From assembly GCF_032854445.1 (NCBI RefSeq), contig NC_088297.1:13815335-13879334 (forward strand): a stretch of DNA of 64,000 nucleotides, in the 5' to 3' direction. This document shows positions 12,201 to 23,840 of the stretch, piece after piece. The notes under the pieces were generated by a model. It did not search any database, was not told the DNA's origin, and saw nothing but the letters and a program-made list of their open reading frames with translations. This stretch comes from Liolophura sinensis (taxonomy: Eukaryota; Mollusca; Polyplacophora; Chitonida; Chitonidae). A program made the position numbers and the translations under genes. Every line of letters begins with the position of its first letter. The first letter of the stretch is position 1.

Positions 12201-15200
12201 TGTGTAGAACATCATCTTGTGTTTAATTCTTTCAACATAAGATCATGTGTTACTTGAAAACACAAGGTTGAGTTGTTCAAATGTATCACATGCCTTTTGT
12301 TGGAAAGTAACACAACTTTGTGTTCATACAAGTGTTTTTTGTGTGCATCAATAGGCTTTGCTGACAGTGTCATAATATGACACAACAGCGGCTGTCGTAT
12401 GGACTACACTGGTCTGTTTTATTCAGCGCAGGTGTGAACCGGGCCAATGACGTGTCTAGGTAGTAATGAGGACAGATTTTAGGGGATATTTCGTATTTAC
12501 GTGTAAATACTCACTTGCCACGTGCATGATGGAACGTTTCCGGTGTCACAGGTTAGACACCTGCCGTCGTAAGGGAGGTACGCAGTTTCTGTTCCCAACT
12601 CCATGTTGTCGTTGCTGACAGATATAAGCCAGCCAATAACCTCCTTTCCATCACCGATCGGTATGCTGTTGCCAGGTACTGGGCAAACTAGATGGGTACA
12701 GTTGACATACTCGCCAGACACAATACTGTCTGGGCCTGTTAAAAGTATACTTCTCATGGTAACCTGTTTAGAAGCAGTGAAGAAAGTTTATTTATTTGGT
12801 GTACTTATTTCTGTACACCTTGATCTGGTCTTTAACGCCATCTTTTCTCTACAATTTTCCACATACAGGCATACGACGGTTGCCTGGTTAATATGCTGAG
12901 TACCCACGTCACGAGGTTTTCGACAAACCGGATAGAAGACATGCACAGCTATTTAATGAAAAATTAAAAAATTAATACAAATATCAGTATTACTATAATC
13001 CAACGATTTGTTATAAAAGTTTGATACTGTAAAGTGGTGAAAAGAACTGAATATTATGGGGGATAAATCAAAGATATTGTCCAGCGAAGTTGCCCCATTG
13101 TAAGCTCAGGAGAGTTGTGAAACGGCCGAGTAAATCGGTGTGTAACGGAGGGTTTTATTTTTGTAAAGATAAACTCGAATACAACCTAGTGAAAAGTGCC
13201 CCACCTGTAGCCGGTAAAGGTACACTCAAGTACATGTATGGCAAATGTAGTATTTTGACGCATGAAATAAAATGTCGTGCTGGAGGAGCTTTATATCCCT
13301 TCCCCAGTGCGCTCTAACATCCCTCCCTCTCCTCGCTCCAAAAAAAAAAAAGAAAAAAATAAAAGAACGGATATCAGAAGTCAAAAGCTTTTGAAGCTAT
13401 GAGAGCGGACATTACAGGAGCGAGTCATCGCCGATGGGCAGGAAATCTCTGATGTTCGTTTGGGGCGGATTAAATTAAAAGCATGATACTGTCGAGTAAA
13501 GATGAAGGAAAATGTGGGCAATGTGATTACTTTGAAAAATACGAGATCAACTTGGATGTTTGATTAACTTGGTTGATGATTTGTAGATTGATTAGCTGGT
13601 TGGTTGCTTGATTGGTTGGTTTGTTGATTGGTTGATTAATTCATTAACTGAATGTTTGATTGATTGATTAATTGATCACCGATCTTCGTCTGATACCGGT
13701 TAAGCTTTCTGATTTACACCTCCATCTCATCGGGCGAGAACTGGATTCGAGCACTCATTCGTTATGGACTCGAAATAGTCAGATATAGTCAGCGCCTAAG
13801 TCATCTGTTTGCAACAGGAAACAAAAGCTCGGGTGATCACAACATACGTTCTAAGAAATGCATTTTTTTGAAATGTATAAAGGAATACCAGCAGCATTTT
13901 GGTGAGTATAACCTCTGAGAGCAATCTTCATCGTAAGTTGACAAATGTGTCCGCCTCAAATTTAAACTTTATGCAGAAAAAAAAGTTTTCACCGTGACAT
14001 GAAAATCAAATCTATTTACATAGTATATAAGGAAAATGGCTATCTCGTTACCATGACAACTGCGAAAATGCACGAGTGTGAGTCCGCAAGACATCGTCAT
14101 CTGTATATCTATGTATCCACCTAAAATTAAAACTCTATGTGGAAAACTCTTAGAGTTATAGCCCGAACACGAGTTCATATCTATTTATAATGTATACGTA
14201 AGGAAATGGCAATCTGGTGACTATGACAACTGTGGAAATGGACAAATGTGAGTCGCGACACATTGTCACTTGTGTATGTATCCACAAAAAATTAAAACTC
14301 TACGCTGAAGACTTTTTGAGTTTTAGCCCGAAGGCGAATACGGACGGATGGACAGATGGTCAAAATCACTAAAACATAATACGCTCCGCCTGATAAAAAC
14401 CATTAAAAACACTCATAAAACACCCCACATGAGCACACCACAAATACACACAAGTCGTAAACACAACTTATATACACATAGCATTCATATATTCACTACT
14501 CATTAACATACCATTCATAAACGCTACTCACCAATAACATCACAGGTAAACACACGTCACAAACATTACTAAGTAAACACATCACTTGTAAGTACTACCC
14601 TTTAACACCACTCCTGTACATACCACTTACAAACACACAACTTGTGAACAGTACCCCCAAACATCACACAAAACAGCACTCATAAAAACAGCACTCCTAA
14701 AACAGCACTCAAAAAAAGAGTACTTAAAAAAAGAACACGACTCATGAGCATACCACTAATACACACAAGTCATAAACAATACTTCTGAGCACACCACTCG
14801 TAAACTCTACTCCTAAACACCGCTCATGAGCACACCACTAATACACATCAGTCATGAACAATACTTCTGAGCACACCACTGTTAAACTCTACTCCTAAAC
14901 ACCGCTCATGAGCACACCAATCGTAAACTCTACTCCTAAACACCGCTCATGAGCACACCACTAATACACATCAGTCATGAACAATACTTCTGAGCACACC
15001 AATCGTACACTCTACTCCTAAACACCTCTCATGAACACACCACTAATACACATCAGTCATGAACAATACTTCTGAGCACACCACTCGTAAACTCGACTCC
15101 TAAACGCCCCTCATGGACACACCACTAATACACATCAGTCATGAACAATACTTCTGAGCACACCACTCGTAAACGCTATTTCTAAACACCGCTCATGAGC

Positions 15201-18200
15201 ACACCACTAATACACACCAGTCATGAACAATATTTCTGAGCACACCACTCGTAAACTCGACTCCTAAACACCGCTCATGAGCACAACACTAATACACATC
15301 AGTCAGGAACAATACTTCTGAGCACAACATTCGTGAACTCGACTCCTAAACACCGCTCATGAACACACCAGTAATACACATCAGGGATGAACAATATTTC
15401 TGAGCACACCACTCGTAAACTCAACTCCTAAACACCGCTCCTGAGCACACCACTAATACAAATCAGCCATGAACAATATTTCTGAGCACACCAATCGTAA
15501 ACTCTACTCTTAAACACCGCTCACGAACACACCACTAATACACATCAGTGATGAACAATATTTCTCAGCACACCAATCGTAAACTCTACTCCTAAACGCC
15601 CCTCATGAACACACCACTAATACACGTCAGTCATGAACAATATTTCTGAGCACACCACTCATAAACTCGACTCCTAAACACCGCTCATGAACACACCACT
15701 AATACACATCAGTGATGAACAATACTTCTGAGCACACCAATCGTAAACTCGACTCCTAAACATCGCTCATGAACACACCACTAATACACATCAGTCATGA
15801 ACAATACTTCTGAGCACACCAATCGTAAACTCTACTCCTAAACACCTCTCATGAACACAACACTAATACACACCAGTCATGAACAATACTTCTGAGCACA
15901 CCACTTTATTCCTAAACACTGCTCATGAGCAAATCACTTGTCAACTTGCTCATGAAAAGCCTTGTTTGGCATCTTTCCTAACAGATAACTTTGGGGGCCT
16001 CCTTGGCCGGGGTGGTCAGCGTGCCTGCGCGGCCCAATGACTCGGGAGCCTCTCACAAATGCGGTCGCTGTAAGTTCAAGTTCAGCTCATGCTTGTTTCG
16101 TCCTCGATCCTACGTGGGAAGGATTTCTTCAGGGCTCCGTCCGTTTCCCCATAATGCTGGTCGGTGTCGTATAGATGAATATTTTTGCGGCGTAACATAC
16201 CAATCAAATAAATAAATAAATAAGTAACAGACACCATTAACAATCTTACCGAAATCTGTCTAAACCTGCATTTAAGGTTGGCACTGTTAACGATGGCACT
16301 TCCTTGTGCCACTTGAACCTGCGGACGTAAACAATCTTCTGCACTGGTATCACAGGTTCCTCCATCGCCCGCCATCCCCAGATAGGGTCGAAAGTTCTCG
16401 TCCCCACATGTCAATCCTTGGAAAGGAATTCAAAACGCAACAGAGTATTGATAGGATAGAAGAATTATTACCAGAATAATAATGCGTTAAGCGAAACAGC
16501 TTCCACTTTTTCTTGGTATGGGTATTATGCTTACATAATAGCTACAAAGCTAATTCCTTCGTGGCAGTGTGGTTTACGTTTCTAGAATTCAGTAAATAGA
16601 TTTAAGTCTATGCCCAGCATCTTTAAAGGCAAACAAATCACCAGGATGGAGTACATGTCAGATGAAAGATCATTAAACACTGTACAGGAAAATCGTTTGA
16701 TTTAGCTTTTTTAATTTTTTTTTTTAACGTAGTGTAATGCATCATAAACTTTTTGTATTCTTCTGTGGCCTTTTCTGACCATTACATAATACATAAGAGT
16801 TAAAACATTGCGGATGTCACATTGTGTGAAGTTAATCCTTGAGAGTCAAAGGTTTGTGGATATCACCCTGTGTGAATATAATCCTTCAGATTTAGATGAT
16901 TGTGAAAATCATTGTGAAATAATACTTAATAGAGCAAAAGGGCTGTGGATATCGCCCTGTGTGATGATAATCCATCAAAGTTAAATGTTTGTGGCTATCA
17001 CCCTGTGTGAAGATAATCCTTCAGAATTAAATGTTTGTGGATATCACACTGTTTGAAGGTACTCATTCAGAGTTAAACGTTCGTGGATATCACCATGTGT
17101 GAAGGTAATACTTAATAGAGCAAAAGGGCTGTGGATATCGCCTTTAAACGTTATCCCTAAGAAGAAACAGTTCGTGAATATTATCCAGTAATTATGAGCA
17201 AAATCTGTGAATATTATTCTGTAAAGGTAAAAAGTTGGGAAAACTTATCGTGTAGATTTAAATGTTTATAATGACTTTTCAGTGTAGATATAATCATTCA
17301 GAGGAGTAAATTGTTGTGGCTATAATCCAATATGGCAATTCTAAAACTAATCTTTTTCAGTTGGTATCTGGTGGTGAAGCTCTCTAAACATAAGCCGTCA
17401 GTGTTAAAAGCTTGGCGAAATTCTCCGGTGTAAAAACAATCCTCATGAGTTAAAACTACGTAAACATAATCCTTCAGAGTTATAAGTTTGTAACTACTCT
17501 ACTGAGTACACATGAGTCTTTACCGGTAAAAGTTTGTAACTATTCTACAGCTTACACGTGAGCGTCCAGAGTTAAAAGGTTTGTAACTACTGAGTACACG
17601 TAAGTCTTCAGAGATAAAAGTTTGCAACTACTCTACTGCGTACAAGTGAACCTTTGGAGTTAAAAGTTTGTTACTACTCTACTGAGTACACTTAAGCCTT
17701 CTGATATAAAAGTACTCTGCAGAGTACACGTGATCATTCAGAGGTAAAAGTTAGAAATTTCCCTACTGAGTACACATGAACCTTCAGAGGCAAAGATTTG
17801 CAATTACTCTACTGATTACAGGTGAGGTTTCCAAGTTAAAAGTTCGTGGAACAATTATGTGCAAAGTTAAACCTTCAGAGATGAACGCTTGTGGTGTAAT
17901 AATATGTAACGCTAAACCTTCAGACGTATTTACCCTGTTCTTATAACCCTTATGTAAATGTAAATCCTTGACTAGCTTTTTCTAGCTGCGTCGAGGTATA
18001 AAAGGGTGCAAGAAGAATAATTTGTGTGTTTATTTATTTCATTGGCCAGAATTATATAGTGAGAGGAAACAACATCAACTAGAAGAATAACAATCTAAGA
18101 CTAACTTACCATTTACTTGCTTCATCCATACTGACACCACGTACAGGATCCAGGAGGTCTTCATCAGTGTGCCTTTCCCCATGATGTCTGTAGCCGAGGT

Positions 18201-18329
18201 GTCAGCAGCACCAAACGTACCTCCAAGTGGAAGCAACAGCGAGCTGGATGACGAATTTATATTAGCCATATTTGGATACCACGCCCAGAACTGGACAGAC
18301 TCCTCCCATAAGTCTATGTAAATGGTCCA
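577..18329 (-). CDS. Large multi-module cysteine-rich extracellular protein (VWDE-like), partial at both ends
   Basis: Nineteen exons are read on the minus strand: 18110-18329, 16250-16416, 12515-12763, 11503-11617, 9612-9722, 8642-8752, 8270-8380, 7759-7869, 6996-7106, 6303-6413, 5819-5929, 5351-5461, 4497-4607, 3786-3896, 3094-3204, 2610-2720, 2142-2252, 1288-1398, 577-687. All have AG/GT borders and matching phases, giving 805 codons in one frame. The order is a Trp-rich segment, a TIG/Ig-like region ending in YDGRCLTCD, then 16 modules of the form C-x5-C-Y-x10-C-x2-C-x8-[F/W/L]. Sequons (NDT, NLT, NCT) and paired cysteines point to the secretory pathway. From memory, a TIG-like strand followed by such CY modules occurs in VWDE-like proteins of marine invertebrates; this is unverified. 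No signal peptide, VWD or EGF domain lies in the window, and the gene continues left of base 1. The function is unknown; adhesion or matrix binding is only a guess. Confidence 0.72.
3210..6418 (-). repeat. Tandem exon block 2, nearly identical to block 1
   Basis: Same length (3,209 bp) and content as block 1, with exons a 3786-3896, b 4497-4607, c 5351-5461, d 5819-5929, e 6303-6413. I noticed only scattered single-base differences from block 1 (for example near 3467, 4447, 4490, 5779 and 5842), in introns or silent, so the encoded modules are the same. This is a recent duplication. Confidence 0.88.
6419..8756 (-). repeat. Tandem exon block 3, shortened (module c missing)
   Basis: Exons a 6996-7106, b 7759-7869, d 8270-8380, e 8642-8752. 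Relative to block 2 about 0.84 kb is missing at a junction near 8093-8105, which removes exon c; the intron after d is also changed and shorter. It has clearly more substitutions than block 1 versus block 2, including silent and conservative changes in module d. Because every module exon is symmetric, losing c leaves the frame intact. Confidence 0.85.
9612..9722 (-). CDS. Exon of the modular gene: diverged 'a'-type module
   Basis: 111 nt, phase 1-1. The module reads NKCDIENTCYDDSDVN.. and is closest to the 'a' modules at 577-687, 3786-3896 and 6996-7106. The intron next to it (from about 8757) starts like the 3.2-kb blocks but has drifted a lot, so this is a remnant of an older fourth block. 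Confidence 0.72.
9881..10231 (-). mobile_element. SINE family B, full-length copy
   Basis: Same family as the copy at 42578: GTGAGTGAGTGCTTGGGG start on the plus strand, and a tRNA-like head (ctaccaactgtgctatc, inverted) at the far end. It lies between modules of the modular gene. Confidence 0.87.
10705..10840. repeat. 18-bp minisatellite (tacgtatactg core)
   Basis: Seven or so copies of a unit with the core catatacgtatactgc, interrupted by the SINE at 10841. A remnant of the unit continues after the SINE at about 11119. Confidence 0.85.
10841..11118 (+). mobile_element. SINE family A, full-length copy
   Basis: The best-preserved copy. A tRNA-like head (ctcagtcggttagcgcgc, then gagttcaagtcc as B box) is followed by a conserved body (aacctgcggatggtcgtggg, ataatgctggccgcc) and a tail gagtacggcgtaaaacacc ending in poly-A. 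It sits inside a short 18-bp repeat; acgtatactg flanks it on both sides and may be the target duplication, though the repeat itself contains that string. Confidence 0.9.
11503..11617 (-). CDS. Exon of the modular gene: first four-cysteine module
   Basis: 115 nt, phase 0 in and phase 1 out, so it switches the frame to the symmetric phase-1 exons that follow. The module is DHCFIGGVCYMPGDLC.. ending CDPTQSTTEW. It has one extra cysteine pair relative to the others (DLC and LTC), a sequon NLT, and a Trp where later modules have Phe or Leu. The acceptor ctacag was chosen because it alone fits the phase-0 donor of the preceding exon. Confidence 0.7.
11796..11999. repeat. Three 68-bp tandem repeats
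   Basis: Units at 11796, 11864 and 11932, almost identical (one base change in the third). Each ends with the same cacacacacaaaaaa stretch that forms the left end of the neighbouring inverted-repeat element. Confidence 0.9.
11980..12357. mobile_element. Terminal-inverted-repeat element (MITE-like)
   Basis: The left end (cacacacaaaaaaccttgta) matches the reverse complement of the right end (tacaagtgttttttgtgtgc). The interior is AT-rich with many AACACAAG/CTTGTGTT words. Non-coding. It lies in an intron of the modular gene. Confidence 0.55.
12515..12763 (-). CDS. Exon of the modular gene: TIG-like core and YDGxCxxCD linker
   Basis: 83 codons, phase 0 at both ends, with acceptor ctgcttctaaacag and donor gtgagt. 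The peptide carries GEYVNCTHLVCPVPG, then GWLISVSNDN, then YLPYDGRCLTCD and SCTWQ. In remembered VWDE-like proteins a strand ending in 'VSNDG' is followed by 'YDS.C..C...G.C' and then the first CY module, which is the order seen here. An acceptor 28 bases further in (ttaacag) would break the phase with the exon before, so the longer form was chosen. Confidence 0.65.
13545..13680. repeat. TTGATTGGTTGAT-rich simple repeat
   Basis: Low-complexity tetranucleotide-like tract in an intron. The rest of 12.9-14.4 kb shows a further short duplication (about 13966-14175 and 14176-14340) and nothing coding. Confidence 0.7.
14391..15925. repeat. 82-bp satellite array
   Basis: About 15-19 degenerate units such as cactaatacacatcagtc followed by gaacaatacttctgagcaca. 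The unit is about 82 bp and some steps are about 41 bp longer, pointing to a half-unit. The first part (14391-14760) is more diverged. It sits in the intron between exons 12515-12763 and 16250-16416. Confidence 0.88.
15992..16225 (+). mobile_element. SINE family A copy
   Basis: Head with a damaged A box (gggggcctccttggccgg), intact B-box region, a deletion in the body and an AAAT-repeat tail. It directly follows the 82-bp satellite and lies in an intron of the modular gene, antisense to it. Confidence 0.85.
16250..16416 (-). CDS. Exon of the modular gene: start of the TIG/Ig-like region
   Basis: 55 codons, phase 1 in and phase 0 out, with a pyrimidine-rich acceptor (tcctttccaag) and donor gtaaga. 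The peptide starts LTCGDENFRPYLGMAGDGG, has four cysteines, and ends with a beta-strand-like NLKCRFRQIS that continues into the next exon. The C-x-F pattern followed later by a conserved 'C-P' and 'VSNDN' is typical of TIG/IPT-like folds; that assignment is by pattern only. Confidence 0.6.
16800..17160. repeat. Degenerate 45-bp minisatellite 1
   Basis: Units with gtggatatcaccctgtgtga then aatccttcagagttaaa. Seven or so copies in the next intron of the modular gene. Confidence 0.8.
17161..17930. repeat. Degenerate 45-47-bp minisatellite 2
   Basis: Continues the first array with a drifted unit: agttaaaagtttgtaactac then tctactgagtacacgtgagt. The shared 'cttcagagttaaa' word shows both arrays have one origin. 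Confidence 0.78.
18110..18329 (-). CDS. Exon of the modular gene: Trp-rich N-terminal segment
   Basis: An open frame of 73 codons plus one base ends at a good donor (gtaagt). It begins at a weak acceptor (gtttag at the high-coordinate end) right after an in-frame TAG. A second AG 14 bases further in would also be possible, so the start is uncertain. The peptide holds DLWEESVQFWAWYPNMAN, then a Ser run and a short hydrophobic stretch (SWILYVVSVWM). It leaves in phase 1, which fits the next exon exactly (G + GA gives Gly). I do not recognise this segment. Upstream exons must exist, since there is no start codon or signal peptide here. Confidence 0.55.
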
Positions 18330-19560
18330 CTAAACGGCCCTTTTTCCTCGGTCTGGTGAAGAAGCCTTCTGGGTACAAAAAGTGCAGGCATCCCTGAGCA
18401 CACTGCATTAAAAATGCACGCGCCTTCTATTTAAGAATAACTCTAATAATATGGCCTAGAGATATTTTTCCCATTCTTCTTTCCGAGATTTTATAACACG
18501 TTCTCGCCACAACCTGTCTTTTATATTCCGAATGCATTGCGAAACCTCAACCATTCGTTTAAGGCTTCTTTGTAATACTCGATGATCGAATTTCCTTAAA
18601 GGTAAAGAAAATTATAGTAAAATGAGGTGTATATCAGATGAGAGACCTGTGAACACTGTCCAGGAAAATAGCTTAATTAATTGTTAGAGTGTTTCTAATC
18701 GAAGGGTATTAAAACATCAGATTCTACGATGGTCTGACCAAAAGGTTTTAGTGACATCAAGTCTATATTTTTACTTGGACTGGTTCGTTTTGAGGTTCGT
18801 TTCATAGAGTTATATGCATATGTTTGGTAAGTATTGAAAACTTGATGTCACGTCACTGGGCCCAAAACGGTCAGAAAAGGAGAAAGTTTAACCCACCCAG
18901 TCTGAAGGTAGATTACATTTTTTAGTTCGTGGCCTGTGTATTCTAAATATAGATATTTGTCCGTTTCTTTCGTCACTGCCATACATCTGTAAATTAACAC
19001 TACATTTAGGTATCTATGCCATGGCGGTGATTCTATGAGGAGGCAGCTTATGTTTTAATCCCGATATTGTATGTCTAACCTGAATTGTGGCGCAACGTCC
19101 CAATGTTACCTTCTATCAGCTTCTATTGTTTCCTTGCACTGTCTTTTATGTGACATAATCGTGATGACAAGAACATTGGACGTCAACAAAATGACGTCAC
19201 GGTCCTGCTGCCAGGTGTTTGACAGGTCCCCATTAAATTAAATGTTGAGGTCTATTTTCAACAATTTCCAATATTTACCTGCCTCAACGTTTAATCACTG
19301 ACGTGAAAAATCCAGTCGGTCTATTCCGCAAAGCGCTTTGCAGGACGAAATGGGCCTTTAAATCCACCTAAAACGACTGCCCAAATAAATTTTTTGCGTG
19401 GATTGAAGAGAAAAAGGAGGCTTGAAATCACTCATTCACGTTTAAATCCATTTCAGACCAGTCATAAGCAGAAAATCTGATGAAGGTTTAATAGAAGGTC
19501 TATTGCATTGTAGTTCGGGGTTTAATTAGTGCTGTGCTAACCCATGATTCTATTATTAAT

Positions 19561-19645
19561 ACGTTCTATTATTTTTTTCATCGGTGTTATACGCCGTTCT
19601 CAAGAAGATTTCACTAATACAACGGCGGCAAGGATAATGATTTTG
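19561..19645 (-). mobile_element. SINE family A tail fragment
   Basis: Inverted tail (ggtgttatacgccgttctc) and part of the body; truncated. Confidence 0.6.
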
Positions 19646-19868
19646 TCAAGCTCCCGTTGTGTTTTTACAATAGCCATCAATTGTAAGAGCATGACGTTGC
19701 GGTACCTGCACTCAATAATTTTGATCCACCATTTTATCTTGTTTTTAGGCGCTTGTCACTCAGTCGCATGAACACACGAGATGTGAGCTCAAAACCGATC
19801 TGAGACAGGGAATTCATAGATTACTACTGCCCTTACTCCTGGTAGGGCTGTGTTGAAATACTTTATTC

Positions 19869-20031
19869 ATTTATTTATTTGATTGGTCTTTTACGCCGTA
19901 CTCAAGAATATTTCACCTATACGACGGCGGCCAGAATTATGGTTGGAGGAAACCGGGCAGAGCTCGGGGGAAACCCACGACCATCCACAGGTTGCTGGAA
20001 AATCTTCCCACGAACGACCGGAGAGGAATTG
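19869..20031 (-). mobile_element. SINE family A, 3' part
   Basis: Inverted tail, body with ccgcaggttgctg-like block modified to ccacaggttgctgg; the tRNA-like head is missing. Confidence 0.85.
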
Positions 20032-23000
20032 TTGAAATAAGAATCTATGCTTCCAAACAGACCTCAGTGTAGATGAGATAGATGATAAGGACGGTTATGC
20101 GCTCGGTTAAAAACCACTGTTTTTTTTTATCGATACAGCGATGTGCATATGGTATAACAACATGTGGAAAAGTTGGTCAATAATTTGCCAAAGGTCATTG
20201 GTTTAGGCCGGGAACGGTTTCCTAAACCCACAAAATTTTCCGCCGTCTCACAGCGGAGAAAATTTCGAATATGACTTTAAACGAAAATCAAATCCAATAA
20301 ATAAATAAACAAATAATTTAAATTTTTTTATGCTAGTTATACCCTAATATAACGCATTTCAATAAAGTCGCATAAATCAAGATCTCTAGATCTATACCTC
20401 TAATCAGACATTCGTATACAAGCCATCAACCAACAAGGACGCTCCATGTCAATAACCGCAAGGCCAATTCCGATAAAGATACTAAAGAATTAAGAAAGTA
20501 TATAAAGTACAAAAACAGGGCGGAGCCATGCAAAAAGAAGTCAATAGTTTTCAATTATGTTGGAGAGATGCAAGGTATGTTCTAGGCAAATGAGAGAAAT
20601 CAGTATTCAAATCGTGTACCATGCTAGAATATCAGTTGTGGAAAACAAAATATGTATCTCAGTTGCGCTTTATTTGTCTGGTACATGGACAGTATATGTT
20701 TAACGCTGTGCTCAAGAATTTGTCATTTACGTGACTGTAGATAGGTCAATAGTTGGAAGAAAAACCGAAGTCCCCGAGACGTTAGATCCGAGGTATGTTT
20801 CAATCTTCTCATCTTACTTATTTTTTTTTCCAGTGTGTTGTCCAATCTGCGCACTACAAAAACATTTTTCCTGTAATCTTAAGATAATTCTGACTTCTTA
20901 TCGCATAGTTATTCGCCAATAATAAAGATAAAGACCGCAACAGCGGAGACTTGCTAAAGCTCTCGATGGAAAGAAAAACTCCTCTAACCGAGTTTTTCAA
21001 TTCGAATCGGCCTCACTAGGTGTCGTCCTGGGAAGATGCACCAGTGGAATGTCGGGATTTAAACCGAGAAGGTGATCACCATTCAACGAGATGCTGACAA
21101 ACTGTTTGGGAATCTCTGGGAATAAAGTGCTTTGAAATCATTGGAATGGGCCCCTTGTGCCTAGATGGGCAACTTTGATAAAAGAAAAAGTATAAATCAC
21201 AATTTTTCACACACATGATCTTCAGTAATTGTACCTTATAGTCAAATACGTTTTACTTGTTTTTCTGCATGAAAAGAATTACACCAAAGTGTGATAATTT
21301 CCTATCTATAGTTGCAAGGGGTTCTTCGTATTCGTGGGGCAAAGCGTTGACAAATACGAGGACAGCACAGGCCACAGGCTGGAGTTCCAGGTTAGTGAAT
21401 GTAACCATTCAGAGCGGTTGATATGGAACATGTCCAACTTATCTCAGAACTAGAGCAAGGCACAGACACCTGACAAAGATATTCAATGATTAAAAACCCC
21501 AGCCTAGCAAATGTTTACGGACGTATTCACAATTGTTGTCGTGTTACGCGAAGTTTATTTTACAAAGGAGAACTGTGCCGTCGACATGTGTCCTATGGAA
21601 AATTCATTTTTTCGATATACCTTACTGCAAAACGCACGTGCATTCAGCGATAACACCACACCCGTCCTTATTTCTCTAGAATCAAACCATTTGAATGACC
21701 TGACCTCCAACGTCTCTTATAAAAGCTATGGTGATAGCGTAGACGCCCTTTTCGACACCTAAATCTACCTCTAAAGAATAAAAGTAGTCTGTCTCATTAT
21801 TAAGACAGAAAAAAATCACAGAGACTTTTTCGACAATTTAACAGAATGAAAGTAAAAAGAGAGGCGGAAAGCAAAATTTAAAAAATATATTGATGATAAA
21901 ACTAGTGTTATTATATAAAAGTAAATTCATGGTTTTATTCTCACTAACAAAGATAAGTAAATGCTAAATGACATACGCTGAAAGGTGTTTACAGTAAATT
22001 AAGTGAGAAACGCGACAGCGTTTGAAAAGTCATATCTGTGAAGTAAACAGTATTCGAAAACACACTTTATGCGTGTACAGTTGCACCCAGCTCGATCCTG
22101 CCGCAGCGGGGAGTTTATAGCGACTAGCGGAGACAATGACCACAAAAAAAAAACCCAAAAAAAAAAAACAGGTACTGATCACTGTAGAAAACACGCTGAC
22201 AAGCTTACAAAGGCAGACAAAAACCAGTAGCTGAGTACTCACGTGAACTTTTATAAAACTTATCTTGTGGCTATAATTTCGGCACGCCCTTTTTAACTGA
22301 TAACAAAGTGGAGAGGTGTACACAATGTCTTCTTAAGAAATTGAAAGTGTGTTGGCTCAATTGTAGATCAGATTGACTATATAAAACCGTTCAATGTAAT
22401 ACCACTTTTGTCACTGAATGGACTTTCCCAAGGTCTATCGCACTGTAAGAGTTTTCTCTCTTATCTGTAGGGTTTTATACTATAATGACATCATATTTTG
22501 TATGTATTCTCTAAAATCTTACAGGACGCAGAGGACCTTATACGTGCGGGCAAACTTATTCCGTGTTAAAGAATGCCTACGTTTCTTGGAAGGCTATACA
22601 AATAAGTACAAATCAAATTAAACGAAATACCACTCAACCTTTATCCAGACAATTCGCCACGATATGGCTGAAATATTGCCAATGTGGCGTTAAGCTGTAA
22701 TCGTTCATTCATTCATCCAGACAAAGTGGGCTGGTTTGTGACGGGTAAACAAACGATGCCTAGGTCTCACTGATATCACAGATATTAAATCTGCGGTCCG
22801 ACAGTCCAATCCTTATTTTCTTAACGAAACGGGTGTACGGTACACTAAAAAAAAAAAAGAATCTGTTAAATTTAACAGAAGGTGTGTTATCTGAGTGAGA
22901 CTAGAATGTATTCTGTTATAAGTATATTATCTTGAATGTGTTGCGATGACAGATGTCAATTAAACTATTGACGTTTAAGTCAACCGTACACACAAAATGT

Positions 23001-23657
23001 AGTTTAACTTCTTTGGTAGCCTTTCTGTACAGCCAAAACTCAATTTAGACTTCATAAAAATTATTATAATATATTTGAATAATGACGTTCTAGTCAGTGG
23101 TACATCTGTAGTCAAAATTAGATTACGCTTTCTTTTAATCAGGTTGTGATATTTCCGTCCGCTGTACAATCAAGACTCAGATCATAGATAAGGACGTTTC
23201 TGACTCTTTTGTACAGGGTAACTTGTATTCACAAATGCGGGCGTTTATGGCAAAGCTGTACTGACAGAATTATCAGGGCCTAACTGTATTTATAAATATG
23301 GTCGTTTATTTGATTGAACTGTTCAAAGAAGAACCTTTCGATTATGCGTTCTGCTGGCGTGGGTCTGGTGCTGGAGAGTGGGGATGGGTGCGTGGGAGTG
23401 TGGGTTGCTGTGTTCGGGGCATTTGCAGGAGCAGTTGTATTTGGACCTTTATAATGGTAAATTGACTGGAAGCAGGATTTCAATGCGGGTTTCAATTATC
23501 GATAACCCATTGTGAACTATCACACTGTCGTTACTGCTCTTGTTTTACTTTCGATGCTGTGGTCTTTTGCATTTTCGCTTTATGGTGACGGTCAGCTTTA
23601 TTGATGGATGACACTGAAATATACAATTTATATTGGCGATAGATAGATAAACATGAG

Positions 23658-23691
<34 letters not shown>

Positions 23692-23693
<2 letters not shown>

Positions 23694-23840
23694 GCTCCGT
23701 GGATCAGTCTCTCACCAATGCCGTCGCTGTGGCTTTCCCCCGGGCTCTGTCCGGTTTCCGTCCACTATAATGCTGGCCGCCGCCGTATACGTGAAATATT
23801 TTTAACTACGGCGTAAAACACCAATCAAAAAAATAAATAA
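23692..23840 (+). mobile_element. SINE family A, internally deleted
   Basis: Follows a (GA)n run. Head fragment joined directly to the distal body, then the usual tail and A-rich end. Confidence 0.8.

Noticed and set aside
21312..21390. Possible plus-strand exon (CKGFFVFVGQSVDKYEDS)
   Set aside because: It has an acceptor (tatctatag) and donor (gttagt), but the opposite strand is equally open and no neighbouring exon or family match was found.
22030..22323. Minus-strand frame with a hydrophobic stretch, a possible signal peptide of the modular gene
   Set aside because: The hydrophobic part runs into poly-T derived Phe repeats, and no in-phase donor leads to the exon at 18329.
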